A stretch of DNA of 64,000 nucleotides from Rhizobium ruizarguesonis (GCF_012349115.1 NZ_PQIG01000069.1:52222-116221); one strand, 5' to 3'. Shown: positions 46,678 to 56,289, counted from the first letter of the stretch. Program-made: numbers and translations. The notes: generated by a model not told the origin, from the sequence alone.

Positions 46678-47568
46678 TCACTGCGCAAGGCGGTCACCAC
46701 TGCCGGAAGTGGCTTCATTTGTCTCGGCATTGCGTTGCCGCAGGCGGATGATCGCCGACGCCTCGCGTGGATTGGGCGGCAGGACAGCGTTCTTCAACGC
46801 GATCGAATAGGCGTGTTTCGGATGTTCCAGCACATCCCTGGCGTCGCCGCTCTCCACCACCACGCCCTTGCGCATGATCACCACGCGGTCGGAAATGTAA
46901 TAGGCGGTCGCAAGATCATGGGTGATGTAGACGATCGAGACGTTGAGAGCGTCGCGCAGATCCCGGAAGAGATTGACGATCGACATGCGAAGCGATGCGT
47001 CGACCATCGAGACCGGCTCGTCCGCCACAATCAGCTTCGGCTCGGGTATCAGCGCACGGGCGACGGCGATGCGCTGCAATTGGCCGCCTGAAAGCTCATG
47101 CGAGAAACGACCTTTTATCTCCGCCATCGACAGGCCGACACGTTGAAGGGCGACATCGGCAAGCGCTTCCTTTTCGGCCCGGCTCTTTGCGCCCTTGAAG
47201 CGATGGGCGGTGGCCAGCAGATACTCGTCGATCCGCGTCAGCGGATTGAAGGCCTCGAACGGATTTTGAAAGACTGGCTGGACCTTGGCCATGAAAGCCT
47301 CGCGATCCCGACGGGACCGCACCGCCTTCACATCCGTGCCGTCGAAGCGGATGCTGCCCCGATCGGCCTTTTCGCTGCCGAGGATCATCTTCGCCAGCGT
47401 CGACTTTCCGGAACCGGATTCGCCGACGATCGTGAATATCTCGGGCTTATCGGCGCTAAGCGCAAAGCTGACATCGTCGACCGCCTTCATCTTCTCGCGT
47501 GAAAAGAAACCACCGATCGGAAAGAGCTTGGTCACATGGTCGAGTTCGAGGAGGAAATGGCCGCTCAT
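46678..47568 (-). CDS. Peptide/oligosaccharide ABC transporter ATP-binding protein 2 (OppF-like)
   Basis: ATPase of the Dpp/Opp class, 296 residues, partner of the upstream OppD-like ATPase. Walker A GESGSGKST, signature HELSGGQLQR, Walker B KLIVADEPVSMVD, H-loop YITHDLATAYY. The start MSGHFLLELDHVTKLFP at 47568 overlaps the upstream stop in ATGA; the longer frame to 47598 is a shadow. It is the last of the five transporter genes. The importer is of the type that often carries oligosaccharides in rhizobia. Confidence 0.94.
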   Translation of the reverse strand: MSGHFLLELDHVTKLFPIGGFFSREKMKAVDDVSFALSADKPEIFTIVGESGSGKSTLAKMILGSEKADRGSIRFDGTDVKAVRSRRDREAFMAKVQPVFQNPFEAFNPLTRIDEYLLATAHRFKGAKSRAEKEALADVALQRVGLSMAEIKGRFSHELSGGQLQRIAVARALIPEPKLIVADEPVSMVDASLRMSIVNLFRDLRDALNVSIVYITHDLATAYYISDRVVIMRKGVVVESGDARDVLEHPKHAYSIALKNAVLPPNPREASAIIRLRQRNAETNEATSGSGDRLAQ

Positions 47569-48599
47569 TGGATCTGGTACTCCCCGGCACGGAAGCATGC
47601 GACCCGGCCTCCCGTGGCGCTCGGCAGCATGGGCGGCACTTCACGTGAACATTTGTCGATCGCGATCGGACAGCGCGGATGGAAACGGCATCCCGAGGGT
47701 GGATCCGAAAGTGCCGGCGGCTTGCCCTTGAGGCTCTTTCGCGTCGAGGTATCACCGATGCGCGGCAGGCTGCCGATCAGGTGGACGGTGTAGGGATGCT
47801 GCGGATTGTCGAAGATCGCCTGCGTCGGCCCCTCCTCCGCCAGCCGTCCCGCATACATGATGGCCAGCCGGTCGGTGATGGCGGCATGCACCGACATGTC
47901 GTGGGTCACGAAGATGACTGAGGACTGCAGGCGCATCTGCACTTCCTTGATCAGCGCCAGAACGTCCTGCTGGACGAGCACGTCAAGCGCCGTCGTCGGC
48001 TCGTCGGCGATGATGAATTCCGGCTCGCAGACAGTGGCGAGAGCTATCGTCAGACGCTGGCGCATGCCGCCCGAAAGCTGGTGCGGAAAGGCCTCGAGCA
48101 CATGCGGATCGAGATGCAGCCTAGCAAGATGCGCCTCGACGCGCGCGCGGAAGGCATCTGGATCGAGGTTCATGTGGCGGGAGGCGAAATCGGTGAAGGC
48201 GTGCTTGACCCTTCTGACCGGGTTCAGCACGTTCATCGAGCCTTGCATGATATAGGAAAGGTGGCGCCAGCGTGCCGCCTTCATCTTCGCCGGTTCGCCA
48301 TAGACATCGATCGGCCCGTCGGCAAAATTGAATTTCACCGTTCCGCCGACGACGCGCATCGGCGGCCGGATGGCGCCGGCAAGCGTCTTGATCAGCGATG
48401 TCTTGCCGCTCGAGGATTCGCCGGCAATCCCGTAGATCTCGTTTCTGCGGATGGTCAGGCTAATATCGTCGACCGCGCGGATCTCCCGCCGCACACCGAA
48501 ATAGTCGTTGACGTAATAGCATTTCAGCCCGTCGATCGTCAGCGCGTCCGTGGCGTTTTCGGCAAGGGTCAAAGGCTGCGTCCTCATCAGGTTCTGCAT
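47565..48599 (-). CDS. Peptide/oligosaccharide ABC transporter ATP-binding protein 1 (OppD-like)
   Basis: ATPase of 344 residues. The Walker A loop reads GESSSGKTS, where the usual fourth-position glycine is serine. The signature is QLSGGMRQRLT, Walker B EFIIADEPTTALD, H-loop FVTHDMSVHA. The C-terminal oligopeptide-transporter extension carries GCRFHPRCPIAIDKC, as in DppD/OppD proteins, in which such cysteines bind an iron-sulfur cluster. Start codons at 48599 and 48587 are both possible. Confidence 0.92.
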   Translation of the reverse strand: MQNLMRTQPLTLAENATDALTIDGLKCYYVNDYFGVRREIRAVDDISLTIRRNEIYGIAGESSSGKTSLIKTLAGAIRPPMRVVGGTVKFNFADGPIDVYGEPAKMKAARWRHLSYIMQGSMNVLNPVRRVKHAFTDFASRHMNLDPDAFRARVEAHLARLHLDPHVLEAFPHQLSGGMRQRLTIALATVCEPEFIIADEPTTALDVLVQQDVLALIKEVQMRLQSSVIFVTHDMSVHAAITDRLAIMYAGRLAEEGPTQAIFDNPQHPYTVHLIGSLPRIGDTSTRKSLKGKPPALSDPPSGCRFHPRCPIAIDKCSREVPPMLPSATGGRVACFRAGEYQIQ

Positions 48600-48603
48600 C
48601 TCC

Positions 48604-49464
48604 TCATGCTCCCATGCGGGCGAGCCGCGAGCGTGGGTCGATATATTCGTTCACCGACATGGCGAGCATGAACAGGCCGAGGAACAGGATGACGACGAAG
48701 AGCATCGGAAAGGCGACCCACCACCATACGCCCGATACCATCGCGGAATGCGCATTGGCCCAGTAGATCATGCCGCCGATCGTCGGCCGGTTGATGTCGG
48801 AAAATCCGAGCACCGAGAGCGTCACCTCGAGGCCGATCGCCCAGATCAGATTGTTCATCGTCGTGAAGAAGACGATCGGCATGACATAGGGCAGATGTTC
48901 GCGGATGAGGATCTGCCGCGTGCGCATGCCCGAAAAGACCGCGTGCCGGGTAAATTCCCGGTGGCGCAGAGAGAGGGCGACGGAACGGATCAGGCGGCTG
49001 TCATGCGTCCATCCGAGCAGCGCCGCAGTGATCGCCAGCATGAACCACGTCATCTGGTCGCGAAGCACGAAGACCAGAAGCAGCAGGATCGGAATGTTCG
49101 GCAGTGCGCCGAGCGTATCATTGACCGCCATGATGATCTGGTCGGTTCGCCCACCGATATAGCCGGAGATCAGCCCGACGGCGATGGCGATGATGCGGCT
49201 GACGAAGGCGACGATGATGCCGAAGAACAGCGTATTGCGCATCGAGGCGGCGATCTGCCAGAAAACCTCCTGGCCACGCGAGGTGGTGCCCAGCCAGAAT
49301 TCGGCCGAAGGCGGCATGTCGGGCGCGACCACATAGATGGCATTCTCGTCATAGGGCGAGAAGAACGACGCCACGATCAGGGCCAGGATGATTGAGATCA
49401 GGATGGTTCCGAGCAGGAACTCCTTGTTGTAGCGAAGCAGATCTCTGAGGACTTTGAACATCAC
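48604..49464 (-). CDS. Peptide/oligosaccharide ABC transporter permease 2 (DppC-like)
   Basis: A 286-residue permease with about six membrane segments. The N-terminal segment IILALIVASFFSP precedes a periplasmic loop (SAEFWLGTTSRGQEVFWQIAASMR) typical of DppC-type subunits. The TM core includes RQILIREHLPYVMPIVFFTTMNNLIWAIGLE. The gap to permease 1 is 3 bases, so the genes are tightly coupled. Confidence 0.93.
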   Translation of the reverse strand: MMFKVLRDLLRYNKEFLLGTILISIILALIVASFFSPYDENAIYVVAPDMPPSAEFWLGTTSRGQEVFWQIAASMRNTLFFGIIVAFVSRIIAIAVGLISGYIGGRTDQIIMAVNDTLGALPNIPILLLLVFVLRDQMTWFMLAITAALLGWTHDSRLIRSVALSLRHREFTRHAVFSGMRTRQILIREHLPYVMPIVFFTTMNNLIWAIGLEVTLSVLGFSDINRPTIGGMIYWANAHSAMVSGVWWWVAFPMLFVVILFLGLFMLAMSVNEYIDPRSRLARMGA

Positions 49465-49467
49465 GGA

Positions 49468-50472
49468 TTACCCCAGTTTCACGCGTGGATCGATCAGCGG
49501 ATAGATGATGTCGATCACGAAGACCGCGGCGGCAACCGCGATGATGGCGATTGTCGTGACACCGAGAACGAGGCTGTAATCGCCGGAATAGATGCCGGAG
49601 ATCAGAAGCTTGCCGATCCCGGGATAGTTGAAGACGAATTCGACGATGACGGCGCCGCCGAAGACATTGCCGAGACTGAGTGCCAGGCCGGTGACCTGCG
49701 GCAGCATGGCGTTGCGCGCCACATATTGCGAAAAGATGCTGCGCGAGCGCACGCCGCCAAGTTCGGCATAGACGACGTGATCGTCGGTGACGATGTTGGA
49801 AACCAGCGAGCGCATCGAGATGAACCAGCCGCCGATGCCGACGAGCACGAGGGTCAGGGCCGGCAGGATGCCGTGTTCGATCACCGAGCTGATGAAGGCC
49901 CAGTTGAAGGCCGGCGCGAGATTGACCTGCGCGCCGTCGCTGATCGGCAGGATCGGCCAGATGAAACCGAAGAGGATCACCAGGCTGAGGCCGATGATGT
50001 ACGTCGGGATCGGCTGCAGCGCCATGATGACCACGCCGGCGACCTTCAGCAGCTTGCTGCTGCGGAAATAACCCGCAAGCGCGCCGAGAAAATTGCCGAT
50101 GATCCAGGAAATGATCGTTGCGAGCGTCAGAAGCCCGACGGTCCAAGGCAGTGCACGGCCGATAACGGTCATCACGGGGGTCGGGAAAGAGGAGAGAGAC
50201 GGGCCGAAATCGCCAGTCAGGACACGGCCCCAGAAGGTGAAGTACTGCTCCAGCAGCGGGCCGCCGGTGCCGTAGAGCTCGCGCAGCGATTCGCGGAGGA
50301 TTTCGACGGCCTGCGGATCGGTGGAACCGAAGCTCGTCAACAGCGATACGGTCTGCTCGATCGGATCGACCGGCGAAAAATGCGCGATCAGGAAGGCCAG
50401 CGTGATGCCGGTGAAGACCACGAAGAGAAATTGCAGAAAGCGTTTTGCCGCATAGATCAGAAAGCCGTTCAT
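49468..50472 (-). CDS. Peptide/oligosaccharide ABC transporter permease 1 (DppB-like)
   Basis: A 334-residue permease of the DppB type. First segment KRFLQFLFVVFTGITLAFLI; the periplasmic loop is followed by the core with LATIISWIIGNFLGALAGYF and the EAA-like loop VVYAELGGVRSRSIFSQYV. The start at 50472 has AAAGG upstream. It follows the binding-protein gene after a stable hairpin. Confidence 0.93.
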   Translation of the reverse strand: MNGFLIYAAKRFLQFLFVVFTGITLAFLIAHFSPVDPIEQTVSLLTSFGSTDPQAVEILRESLRELYGTGGPLLEQYFTFWGRVLTGDFGPSLSSFPTPVMTVIGRALPWTVGLLTLATIISWIIGNFLGALAGYFRSSKLLKVAGVVIMALQPIPTYIIGLSLVILFGFIWPILPISDGAQVNLAPAFNWAFISSVIEHGILPALTLVLVGIGGWFISMRSLVSNIVTDDHVVYAELGGVRSRSIFSQYVARNAMLPQVTGLALSLGNVFGGAVIVEFVFNYPGIGKLLISGIYSGDYSLVLGVTTIAIIAVAAAVFVIDIIYPLIDPRVKLG

Positions 50473-50497
50473 GACATCGACCTTTCAATAGCAGAAC

Positions 50498-50524
50498 GGG
50501 AACAGCCGGCGGCCGGCTGTTCCC
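50498..50524 (-). other. Intercistronic hairpin after the oligosaccharide-binding-protein gene
   Basis: GGGAACAGCCGG CCG CCGGCTGTTCCC, a perfect 12-base stem with a 3-base loop, followed by GTTCTG instead of a U-run. Analogous in position to the hairpin at 1772-1794 behind the other binding-protein gene, and likely to favour binding-protein mRNA over the rest of the operon. Confidence 0.6.
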
Positions 50525-50539
50525 TTTGTTGTGCCTCGA

Positions 50540-52441
50540 TCAAGGCTTCGGCGCGTCCGGATTGGCCTTCAGACCGACCACCATGTAGCGGATGTTCGAC
50601 CAGTTCGGACCCGAGGCCGAATAGGGATTGTCGACGCTCGGATAGTTGGTCCAGTAGGTCGTATCGAGCGGCGCGAACTTGTTGTAGGCCATCAGCGGGA
50701 TCATCGGCATTTCCTCGACGGCAAGCTTCAGGAAGTCCTGGCCGAGTTTGGCGACATCGGGCGAATCGAAGGCGATCGATCGATTGCGCTCGATGATCTG
50801 GTCGAGACGCGGATCCTGCCAGCGCTGCAGATTGCGCGGCGGCTGGATCTGCCCGACCGGCTTGATGAACTCCGAATGATAGCTGTCGAGGAAGAAGGAG
50901 AGATCGGGATGACCGCCCCAGGTCTCGATGCTCCAGTAGATCGCCGCCTCGAAGTCGCCGGTGCTGAGGCGTTGGCCATTGGTCGGGCCGGCGACATCGA
51001 CCTTGGTCGCGATGCCGGCTTGCGTCCATTGCTGGGCAATCACCGTGCCGGCACGGGCGAGCGTCGGGATGGCATCGCCTTCCACCTGCAGCCGGATCGT
51101 AAAGGGCGTGCCGTCAGGCTTCATCCACTGGCGGCCGCTTTTCTTGAAGCCTGCCTTCTGCAGCAGCTCGGTCGCAGCCTGAATGTCCTTCTTCCACCAG
51201 CCGAAGCCGAATGTACGCTGCAGCTTGGCCGGATCCGTCGGGATCTGATCGGCCCATTGGCTGCGCACCATGTTGGCGATCTGCGACGAGATGTTGGGAT
51301 CGTATGGCTTGATCTTGCGGGACCCGGTGTCGAGCTCGAAATTCGTCAGCCAGTCCTGCATCGGTGCGTAATAATCGTCCGGGGCAGAACCCGTCGGCGG
51401 CGTGGCAAGGGCGGCGATATTGGCCGCGCCGCGATAGGAGCCGAGCGCCACTTCGCGGATGTCGATCAGCAGAGCGAGAGCCCAGCGCACGTCCTTATTG
51501 TCGAAGGGCGCCTTCTTCGTATTGAAGAGAACGGAAGGCAGCGTCGGGTCCGGATGCGCGAAAGGGAAGCCCTTCAGCCAGGATGCCGTGCTCTTGCTGT
51601 CACGCATGATCGAGAACATGCCCTCGGGCGCCATGTCGTTGATGACGTCGAGATTGTGATTGCGCTGTTCGATGACGCGAGCTTCCGGATTGCCGGCGGC
51701 GCGATAGACGACGTACTTGACCTCGGGCGGTTGTGCTGCAGCCAGGCCGATCGACGTGCGCTGCCAGTCGTCGCGCAGCTTCCAGATCGTCCAGTTGCCG
51801 CCCTTGTCATAGCTTTGCAGCTGGTAGGGCCCGAGCGAAACCGGCGGGTTGTTGTTGAAGGACAGCGGATCTGCGGCCTTCTCGAAGACGTGCTTTGGCA
51901 TGATCCAGGCAGCATTCCAGCGCACCGTGAACAGCGTGTGGAAGCGCGAGTTCGGTTTCTTCAGATGGAAGACGACCGTCTGCGGATCCGGATTTTCCAT
52001 GCTCGCGACATTGACGGTGAAGGGCGCGCTCCAGGCCATGCCCGGATGATCGATCTGCGTCTGCACGGTGTAGACCACGTCGTCGCTGGTGAATTCGACG
52101 CCGTCGCTCCAGAAGATGCCCTTGCGCAGCTTTACCGTCATCTCGGTGAAATCGGCGTTGTAGCTCGGCGGTTCGCTGGCCAGCGCATTCTGCCAGGCAT
52201 CCTTGCCGCCCTCGGGATTGATGAACCACAGCGTATCGGTGGTCAGCTGCTGCAGGCCGTTGAGGTTTGCCGCCGCCCCGCCGCCCGGAGCCCAGACGTT
52301 GAACCAGTCGGCATTCTGCTGCGGCGTGCCCTGGATGATCAGCGTTTCGTTGCGCGGTATGCCGGCAATGAAATCCTGCGCAAATGCCGGAAGGGCCATG
52401 AGCGACAATAAGGCAATGGCTGCATATTTACGGAACTTCAT
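50540..52441 (-). CDS. Extracellular solute-binding protein, family 5
   Basis: Periplasmic receptor of the Dpp/Opp type, 633 residues. The signal MKFRKYAAIALLSLMALPAF ends at the AQDF cleavage region. The family 5 region includes DNPYSASGPNW and VYTVQTQIDHPG. It is the first gene of the five-gene importer operon. Its neighbour across a 350-base divergent region is a GH39-like glycosidase, so the ligand is likely to be an oligosaccharide rather than a peptide. Confidence 0.94.
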   Translation of the reverse strand: MKFRKYAAIALLSLMALPAFAQDFIAGIPRNETLIIQGTPQQNADWFNVWAPGGGAAANLNGLQQLTTDTLWFINPEGGKDAWQNALASEPPSYNADFTEMTVKLRKGIFWSDGVEFTSDDVVYTVQTQIDHPGMAWSAPFTVNVASMENPDPQTVVFHLKKPNSRFHTLFTVRWNAAWIMPKHVFEKAADPLSFNNNPPVSLGPYQLQSYDKGGNWTIWKLRDDWQRTSIGLAAAQPPEVKYVVYRAAGNPEARVIEQRNHNLDVINDMAPEGMFSIMRDSKSTASWLKGFPFAHPDPTLPSVLFNTKKAPFDNKDVRWALALLIDIREVALGSYRGAANIAALATPPTGSAPDDYYAPMQDWLTNFELDTGSRKIKPYDPNISSQIANMVRSQWADQIPTDPAKLQRTFGFGWWKKDIQAATELLQKAGFKKSGRQWMKPDGTPFTIRLQVEGDAIPTLARAGTVIAQQWTQAGIATKVDVAGPTNGQRLSTGDFEAAIYWSIETWGGHPDLSFFLDSYHSEFIKPVGQIQPPRNLQRWQDPRLDQIIERNRSIAFDSPDVAKLGQDFLKLAVEEMPMIPLMAYNKFAPLDTTYWTNYPSVDNPYSASGPNWSNIRYMVVGLKANPDAPKP

Positions 52442-52791
52442 CGGATGTTCCTCCTCCTCAACTCGCCGCGGCGAGCGCTTCCCGTAATCAATTGACGATG
52501 GCGTCCAGCGAACCCTTGCCTGCGCGTGCCACAGGGCACATGCACTCCTCGGCGGCGGGCGAGCTCACGCCACAGTTATCGACAATTTTTTGAGAAACGG
52601 CAACTGATAATTTTGTCAGTCATAGAAAATAGCGCATTTACAGGCATTTTCGATGAACGATGATGATCAGCTTTTTTATATTATTGACAAAGTGAGCGTT
52701 TGGCTTAGCTTTTGCGGCGAGCGCGGCGCCCTCCCAAGAGGCCGTACTTCATCACCAGACAGGTCGGCTGCTTTCGGGAGGAGGCTTTGGC
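52442..52791. promoter_or_regulatory. Divergent regulatory region between the importer and the GH39-like gene
   Basis: AT-rich and without a gene. It holds ACTGATAATTTTGTCAGT (52601-52618, inverted arms ACTGA/TCAGT). TTGACA (52683-52688) followed at 16 bases by TAGCTT is a possible promoter for the glycosidase. TCGACAAT (52579-52586), the complement of ATTGTCGA, also occurs in the other divergent region at 56278-56285, so it may be part of a GntR site. Confidence 0.45.
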
Positions 52792-54420
52792 ATGACCGTT
52801 CAAGAGGACACCAGGATGAGCAGCCCCTATGACGTGACAATCTCCGTTCATGCCAACCGGCCAACCGGCAAATACGAACCCTTGTGGAACTGGTTCGGAT
52901 ACGACGAGCCGAACTACACCTACTCTCCGCACGGCAAAAAACTGCTCAAGGAGCTTACAGAGCTGAGCCCCGAGCCGCCGCGCATCCGCGCGCACAATCT
53001 TCTGACCAGCGGCGATGGCCAGCCTGCGCTCAAATGGGGTTCGACCAATGCCTATACCGAGGATGCGAACGGCAATCCGGTCTATGACTGGACGATCATC
53101 GACAAGATCTTCGACACCTATGTCGAAGCCGGCAACATTCCGCTGATTCAGATCGGCTTCACGCCCGAGGCGCTCTCCGACTTCGACGGCCCCTATCGCC
53201 ACCAATGGGAGCCGGCCGACAAATACGCAACGATCACCACCGGCTGGACGGCCCCGCCGACGGATCTGAAGAAATGGGGCGACTTGATCGAAGCATGGGC
53301 GCGCCATCTTGCCGAAAGATATGGCAAGGACGTCGTTTCAAGCTGGCCGTGGGAAGTGTGGAACGAACCGGACGGCCACTACTGGACCGGCACCATCCCG
53401 CAATTCTGCGAAATGTATGACGTCAGCGCCAAGGCCCTGAAGCGTGCTTTGCCGAATGCCCGCGTCGGCGGCCCGCACACCTGCGGCGCCTTTGCCAACG
53501 AAAAAGCCCAGACCTTCCTGCGTGCCTTCCTCCAGCACGTGGTCGACAACAAGTCGCCGATCGATTTCCTCGCCTTCCACGCCAAGGGCAATCCTGTGAT
53601 CTACGAGGGTCACGTGCGGATGGGCCTGCACAAGCAGCTTCGCGACATCGAGACGAACCTTGCCATCATCAACGAATTTCCGGAACTCCGTCACCTGCCC
53701 GTGGTGATCGGCGAATCCGATCCGGAAGGCTGTGCTGCCTGTTCTGCGCGCGTCCACCCGCAGAATGGTTATCGCAACGGCCCGCTCTACGGCGTCTATG
53801 TCGTCGAGAGCATGATCCGCACTTACGAACTGGCAAGACGCGCCAACATCCATATCGAAGGCGCGGTCACCTGGGCCTTCCTCTTCGACGACCAGCCCTA
53901 TTTCGACGGCTTCCGCGATCTTGCGACCAACGGTGTCGACAAGGCTGTTCTCAACGGCTTCCGCATGCTCGGCAAACTCGGCGGCGAATGGCTGGAATCG
54001 GATAGCGACTATCGCCGCGATATCGAAGATATCATGAGCCATGGCGTTCGCGGGAAGCCCGATGTCAATGTCGTGGCGACCCGCGACGACAAGGGCGTTT
54101 CCATTCTCGTCTGGCATTACCACGACGATGATGAAGCCGGGCCGTCTGCCGACATCACGGTCAATCTCGACGGCTGGGGCGGCACGTCCGCCTCGCTCAG
54201 GCATTTCCGGATGGACGAGGAGCATTCCAATGCCTTCGGCGTCTGGAAGGCGATGGGCAAGCCGCAGAATCCGGCCGGCGAAGACTATGCCAGACTGGAA
54301 GCCTCGGGAAAGCTCGCCGAGGTCGGCCGTGAGGCGTCGGTCAAGGTCGACGACGGCAAGATCACCCTCAAGGTCTCCCTACCGCGTCAGGGCGTGTCTC
54401 TCCTGCGCCTCGATTGGTGA
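52792..54420 (+). CDS. Glycoside hydrolase family 39-like enzyme (beta-xylosidase / iduronidase type)
   Basis: A 542-residue protein without a signal peptide, so cytoplasmic. TIM-barrel clan A features: SWPWEVWNEPD with acid/base E192 in NEP, and VVIGESDPEGCAA with E308 as candidate nucleophile. The N-terminal ISVHANRPTGKYEPLWNWFGYDEPN and the GH39-type layout point to beta-xylosidase or related hydrolases; the substrate is uncertain. GGGAGGAGG precedes the ATG. It is divergent from the ABC importer, which fits cleavage of the imported oligosaccharide inside the cell. A bidirectional terminator follows. Confidence 0.85.
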   Translation: MTVQEDTRMSSPYDVTISVHANRPTGKYEPLWNWFGYDEPNYTYSPHGKKLLKELTELSPEPPRIRAHNLLTSGDGQPALKWGSTNAYTEDANGNPVYDWTIIDKIFDTYVEAGNIPLIQIGFTPEALSDFDGPYRHQWEPADKYATITTGWTAPPTDLKKWGDLIEAWARHLAERYGKDVVSSWPWEVWNEPDGHYWTGTIPQFCEMYDVSAKALKRALPNARVGGPHTCGAFANEKAQTFLRAFLQHVVDNKSPIDFLAFHAKGNPVIYEGHVRMGLHKQLRDIETNLAIINEFPELRHLPVVIGESDPEGCAACSARVHPQNGYRNGPLYGVYVVESMIRTYELARRANIHIEGAVTWAFLFDDQPYFDGFRDLATNGVDKAVLNGFRMLGKLGGEWLESDSDYRRDIEDIMSHGVRGKPDVNVVATRDDKGVSILVWHYHDDDEAGPSADITVNLDGWGGTSASLRHFRMDEEHSNAFGVWKAMGKPQNPAGEDYARLEASGKLAEVGREASVKVDDGKITLKVSLPRQGVSLLRLDW

Positions 54421-54431
54421 GCCGGTAGGCG

Positions 54432-54464
54432 AAGGGAGCGCAATCGAAGGATTGCGCTCCCTTT
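54432..54464. terminator. Bidirectional terminator between the GH39-like and gntR genes
   Basis: AAGGGAGCGCAATC pairs with GATTGCGCTCCCTT over a 4-base GAAG loop, followed by TTC. Both convergent genes end within 20 bases of it. Confidence 0.88.
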
Positions 54465-54478
54465 CAAGACCAGCCCGG

Positions 54479-55156
54479 TCAACTCTCGCTGACATAGGCG
54501 AGATAGCGTTTCTTGCTCGGCTGCAGATGGTCGACGCAGAGCTGGGCGAGAACCCAATTGTCCCCACCACGCAGCATCTCGATCATCAGCCGGTGATGTT
54601 CGTGCGAGATGCGCAGCGATTCCTTGCTCGACATCGAATTGGCGCGCACCGGCAGGCTGAGCCGCATATAGAGCTCGATCGATTGCACCAGATGCGCATT
54701 GCCGCAGGCGCCGAAGAGCGTCAGATGGAATTTGTCGTTGGCCTCGTGCACACCCCTGAGATAGCCGGATTCGATGTGGCGGCCATGCTCTTCGTGCAGC
54801 ACCAGCAGTTCCTCGATCAATGCCTCGGGCGCCGGGAGCTTTATCCACAGCGCCGCCTGCCGTTGCAGCAGTTCCCGAACGTCGTAGATTTCCTGGACCT
54901 GGCGAGCAGTCAGCGAGCGGACGGTCGCCCCCTTGTTGCGCTCCCGAACCACGATGCCCATCGTCTCAAGCTGCACGATCGCCTGCCGGGCGAAATGGCG
55001 CGTGACGTGAAAGCGGGCTAGGAGCGTGTCTTCGGTCAGACGGGTTCCAGGCGCCAGGCGCCCGAAAATGATGTCCTCCTCCAGCGCGCGGGCAATACTT
55101 AGGTCATCATGCTCGATGCCGTCTTCGCGGCTTTCGTTGAGCGTCTGCAATGTCAT
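54479..55156 (-). CDS. GntR-family (FCD subgroup) transcriptional regulator
   Basis: A 225-residue regulator. The winged helix-turn-helix is GRLAPGTRLTEDTLLARFHVTRHFARQAIVQL; the C-terminal FCD ligand domain shows VHEANDKFHLTLFGACGN and HEHHRLMIEML with the histidine-rich metal site typical of that group. It lies between the GH39-like enzyme and the sugar dehydrogenase, so it likely represses the locus until a sugar acid or related intermediate is present. It follows the dehydrogenase gene by 24 bases in one transcript. Confidence 0.92.
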   Translation of the reverse strand: MTLQTLNESREDGIEHDDLSIARALEEDIIFGRLAPGTRLTEDTLLARFHVTRHFARQAIVQLETMGIVVRERNKGATVRSLTARQVQEIYDVRELLQRQAALWIKLPAPEALIEELLVLHEEHGRHIESGYLRGVHEANDKFHLTLFGACGNAHLVQSIELYMRLSLPVRANSMSSKESLRISHEHHRLMIEMLRGGDNWVLAQLCVDHLQPSKKRYLAYVSES

Positions 55157-55180
55157 CTCCTCTGACGGCGGCGGGCCATG

Positions 55181-56206
55181 TTACAGTGGATTGCGCTCCG
55201 GGTCGAACCGGCTCAACCGATAGATATCCTCGACGAGAGCAAGCGTTTTGATGTTATCGTCCGGCGATGTCTCCATCGCGGCCTTTCCATCGAGGCTGTC
55301 GAGGAAATGTGCAATGGTCGCGTTATAGGCGCCCTGGTAGATCTCGTCGGAATCGAAGCTCTCCCGACACTGCTGCGCACCCTCGGCTGAGAGCAGATTG
55401 CCGCTCAGTTCCAGCGTGCCGCGTGTCCCGAAGATGCGCAAGTGATCGCGCGGCGCCGGCGGCGCGCCATGCACGGCGAGATTGGCGTTGACGATGACGA
55501 GAACGCCGTCGCTCAGCTGGCGCAGGACGACGCTTGCGACATCCTCCGCGACGATATCGCGATTGCTCCTCTCAAGCCGCGCACTCACCACCTCCATCTC
55601 GCCCAAAAGATATCTCAGCGTATCGAGATGATGGATCATGACCTCCATGACCAGCAATCGCTCCTGCGTCCGAAAGAACGGCTGGCGCACCAGCGCCGGT
55701 CTATTTCCTTCTGCATCCGCGATCATGCCGCTGGACAGGAATTCGAACTGCACCTGCCGGATCTGGCCGGCAAGCCCCTCGTCGAGCCACGCCTTCAGCC
55801 GCCGATAATAGGCGCGGAACCGCCAGTTCTCGTGGATCATCAGCCTGCCCGCGCCGGAAAGCCCTGCCAGCAGCTCGACCGCCTCGGCGTAGGACGGTGC
55901 GAGCGGCTTCTGGCAGATGATGTCGAGGTCCTTTGCCGCCGCCAGCCGGACCAGTTCGACATGGAACTCCCGTGGCGCGCAGATATCCACGGCATCGAGC
56001 TGCTCGGCGTCCAGCATCGCCTGCGCGCTCGCATAGTGGCGCGCGACATCGAAGGCGGTAAGCCGGGCTGCGATCGCATTCGGCGACGGGTCGGCAATCG
56101 CCACGACCTCGGCCCTTTCCGATTGCCGCATCCATGCAGGCAGATGGTAGGCGCTGACCCAGCCGGCACCGATAATACCGATACGCCGTCGTCTCGTTCC
56201 CGTCAT
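55181..56206 (-). CDS. Gfo/Idh/MocA-family sugar dehydrogenase
   Basis: NAD(P)-dependent oxidoreductase of 341 residues. The N-terminal Rossmann motif reads GIIGAGWVSAYHLP, and the EKPLA-type signature here is QKPLAPSYAEAVEL. The C-terminal sugar-binding domain includes VMEVMIHHLDTLRYLLGEM, with the conserved HHLD position. It probably oxidises the released monosaccharide at C1 to a lactone. It is divergent from the dehydratase gene by 240 bases. Confidence 0.92.
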   Translation of the reverse strand: MTGTRRRRIGIIGAGWVSAYHLPAWMRQSERAEVVAIADPSPNAIAARLTAFDVARHYASAQAMLDAEQLDAVDICAPREFHVELVRLAAAKDLDIICQKPLAPSYAEAVELLAGLSGAGRLMIHENWRFRAYYRRLKAWLDEGLAGQIRQVQFEFLSSGMIADAEGNRPALVRQPFFRTQERLLVMEVMIHHLDTLRYLLGEMEVVSARLERSNRDIVAEDVASVVLRQLSDGVLVIVNANLAVHGAPPAPRDHLRIFGTRGTLELSGNLLSAEGAQQCRESFDSDEIYQGAYNATIAHFLDSLDGKAAMETSPDDNIKTLALVEDIYRLSRFDPERNPL

Positions 56207-56277
56207 GGCGCTTCCTCTGCATTCAGTCCCATTTTATCAATAATCTATCCAGCTTCGTTGTAAAAGCCAATCGTTTG

Positions 56278-56289
56278 ATTGTCGAACAA
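56278..56289. promoter_or_regulatory. Candidate GntR operator upstream of the dehydratase gene
   Basis: ATTGTCGAACAA includes the palindrome TTGT-N3-ACAA, of the form used by many FCD-type regulators. ATTGTCGA also occurs, inverted, at 52579-52586 near the GH39-like promoter. Assignment to the local GntR protein is inferred. Confidence 0.4.

Noticed and set aside
44730..46751. Plus-strand ORF of 673 residues opposite priA
   Set aside because: priA is complete with all motifs on the other strand; the antisense frame is rich in R, H, A and D, as expected from a shadow frame.
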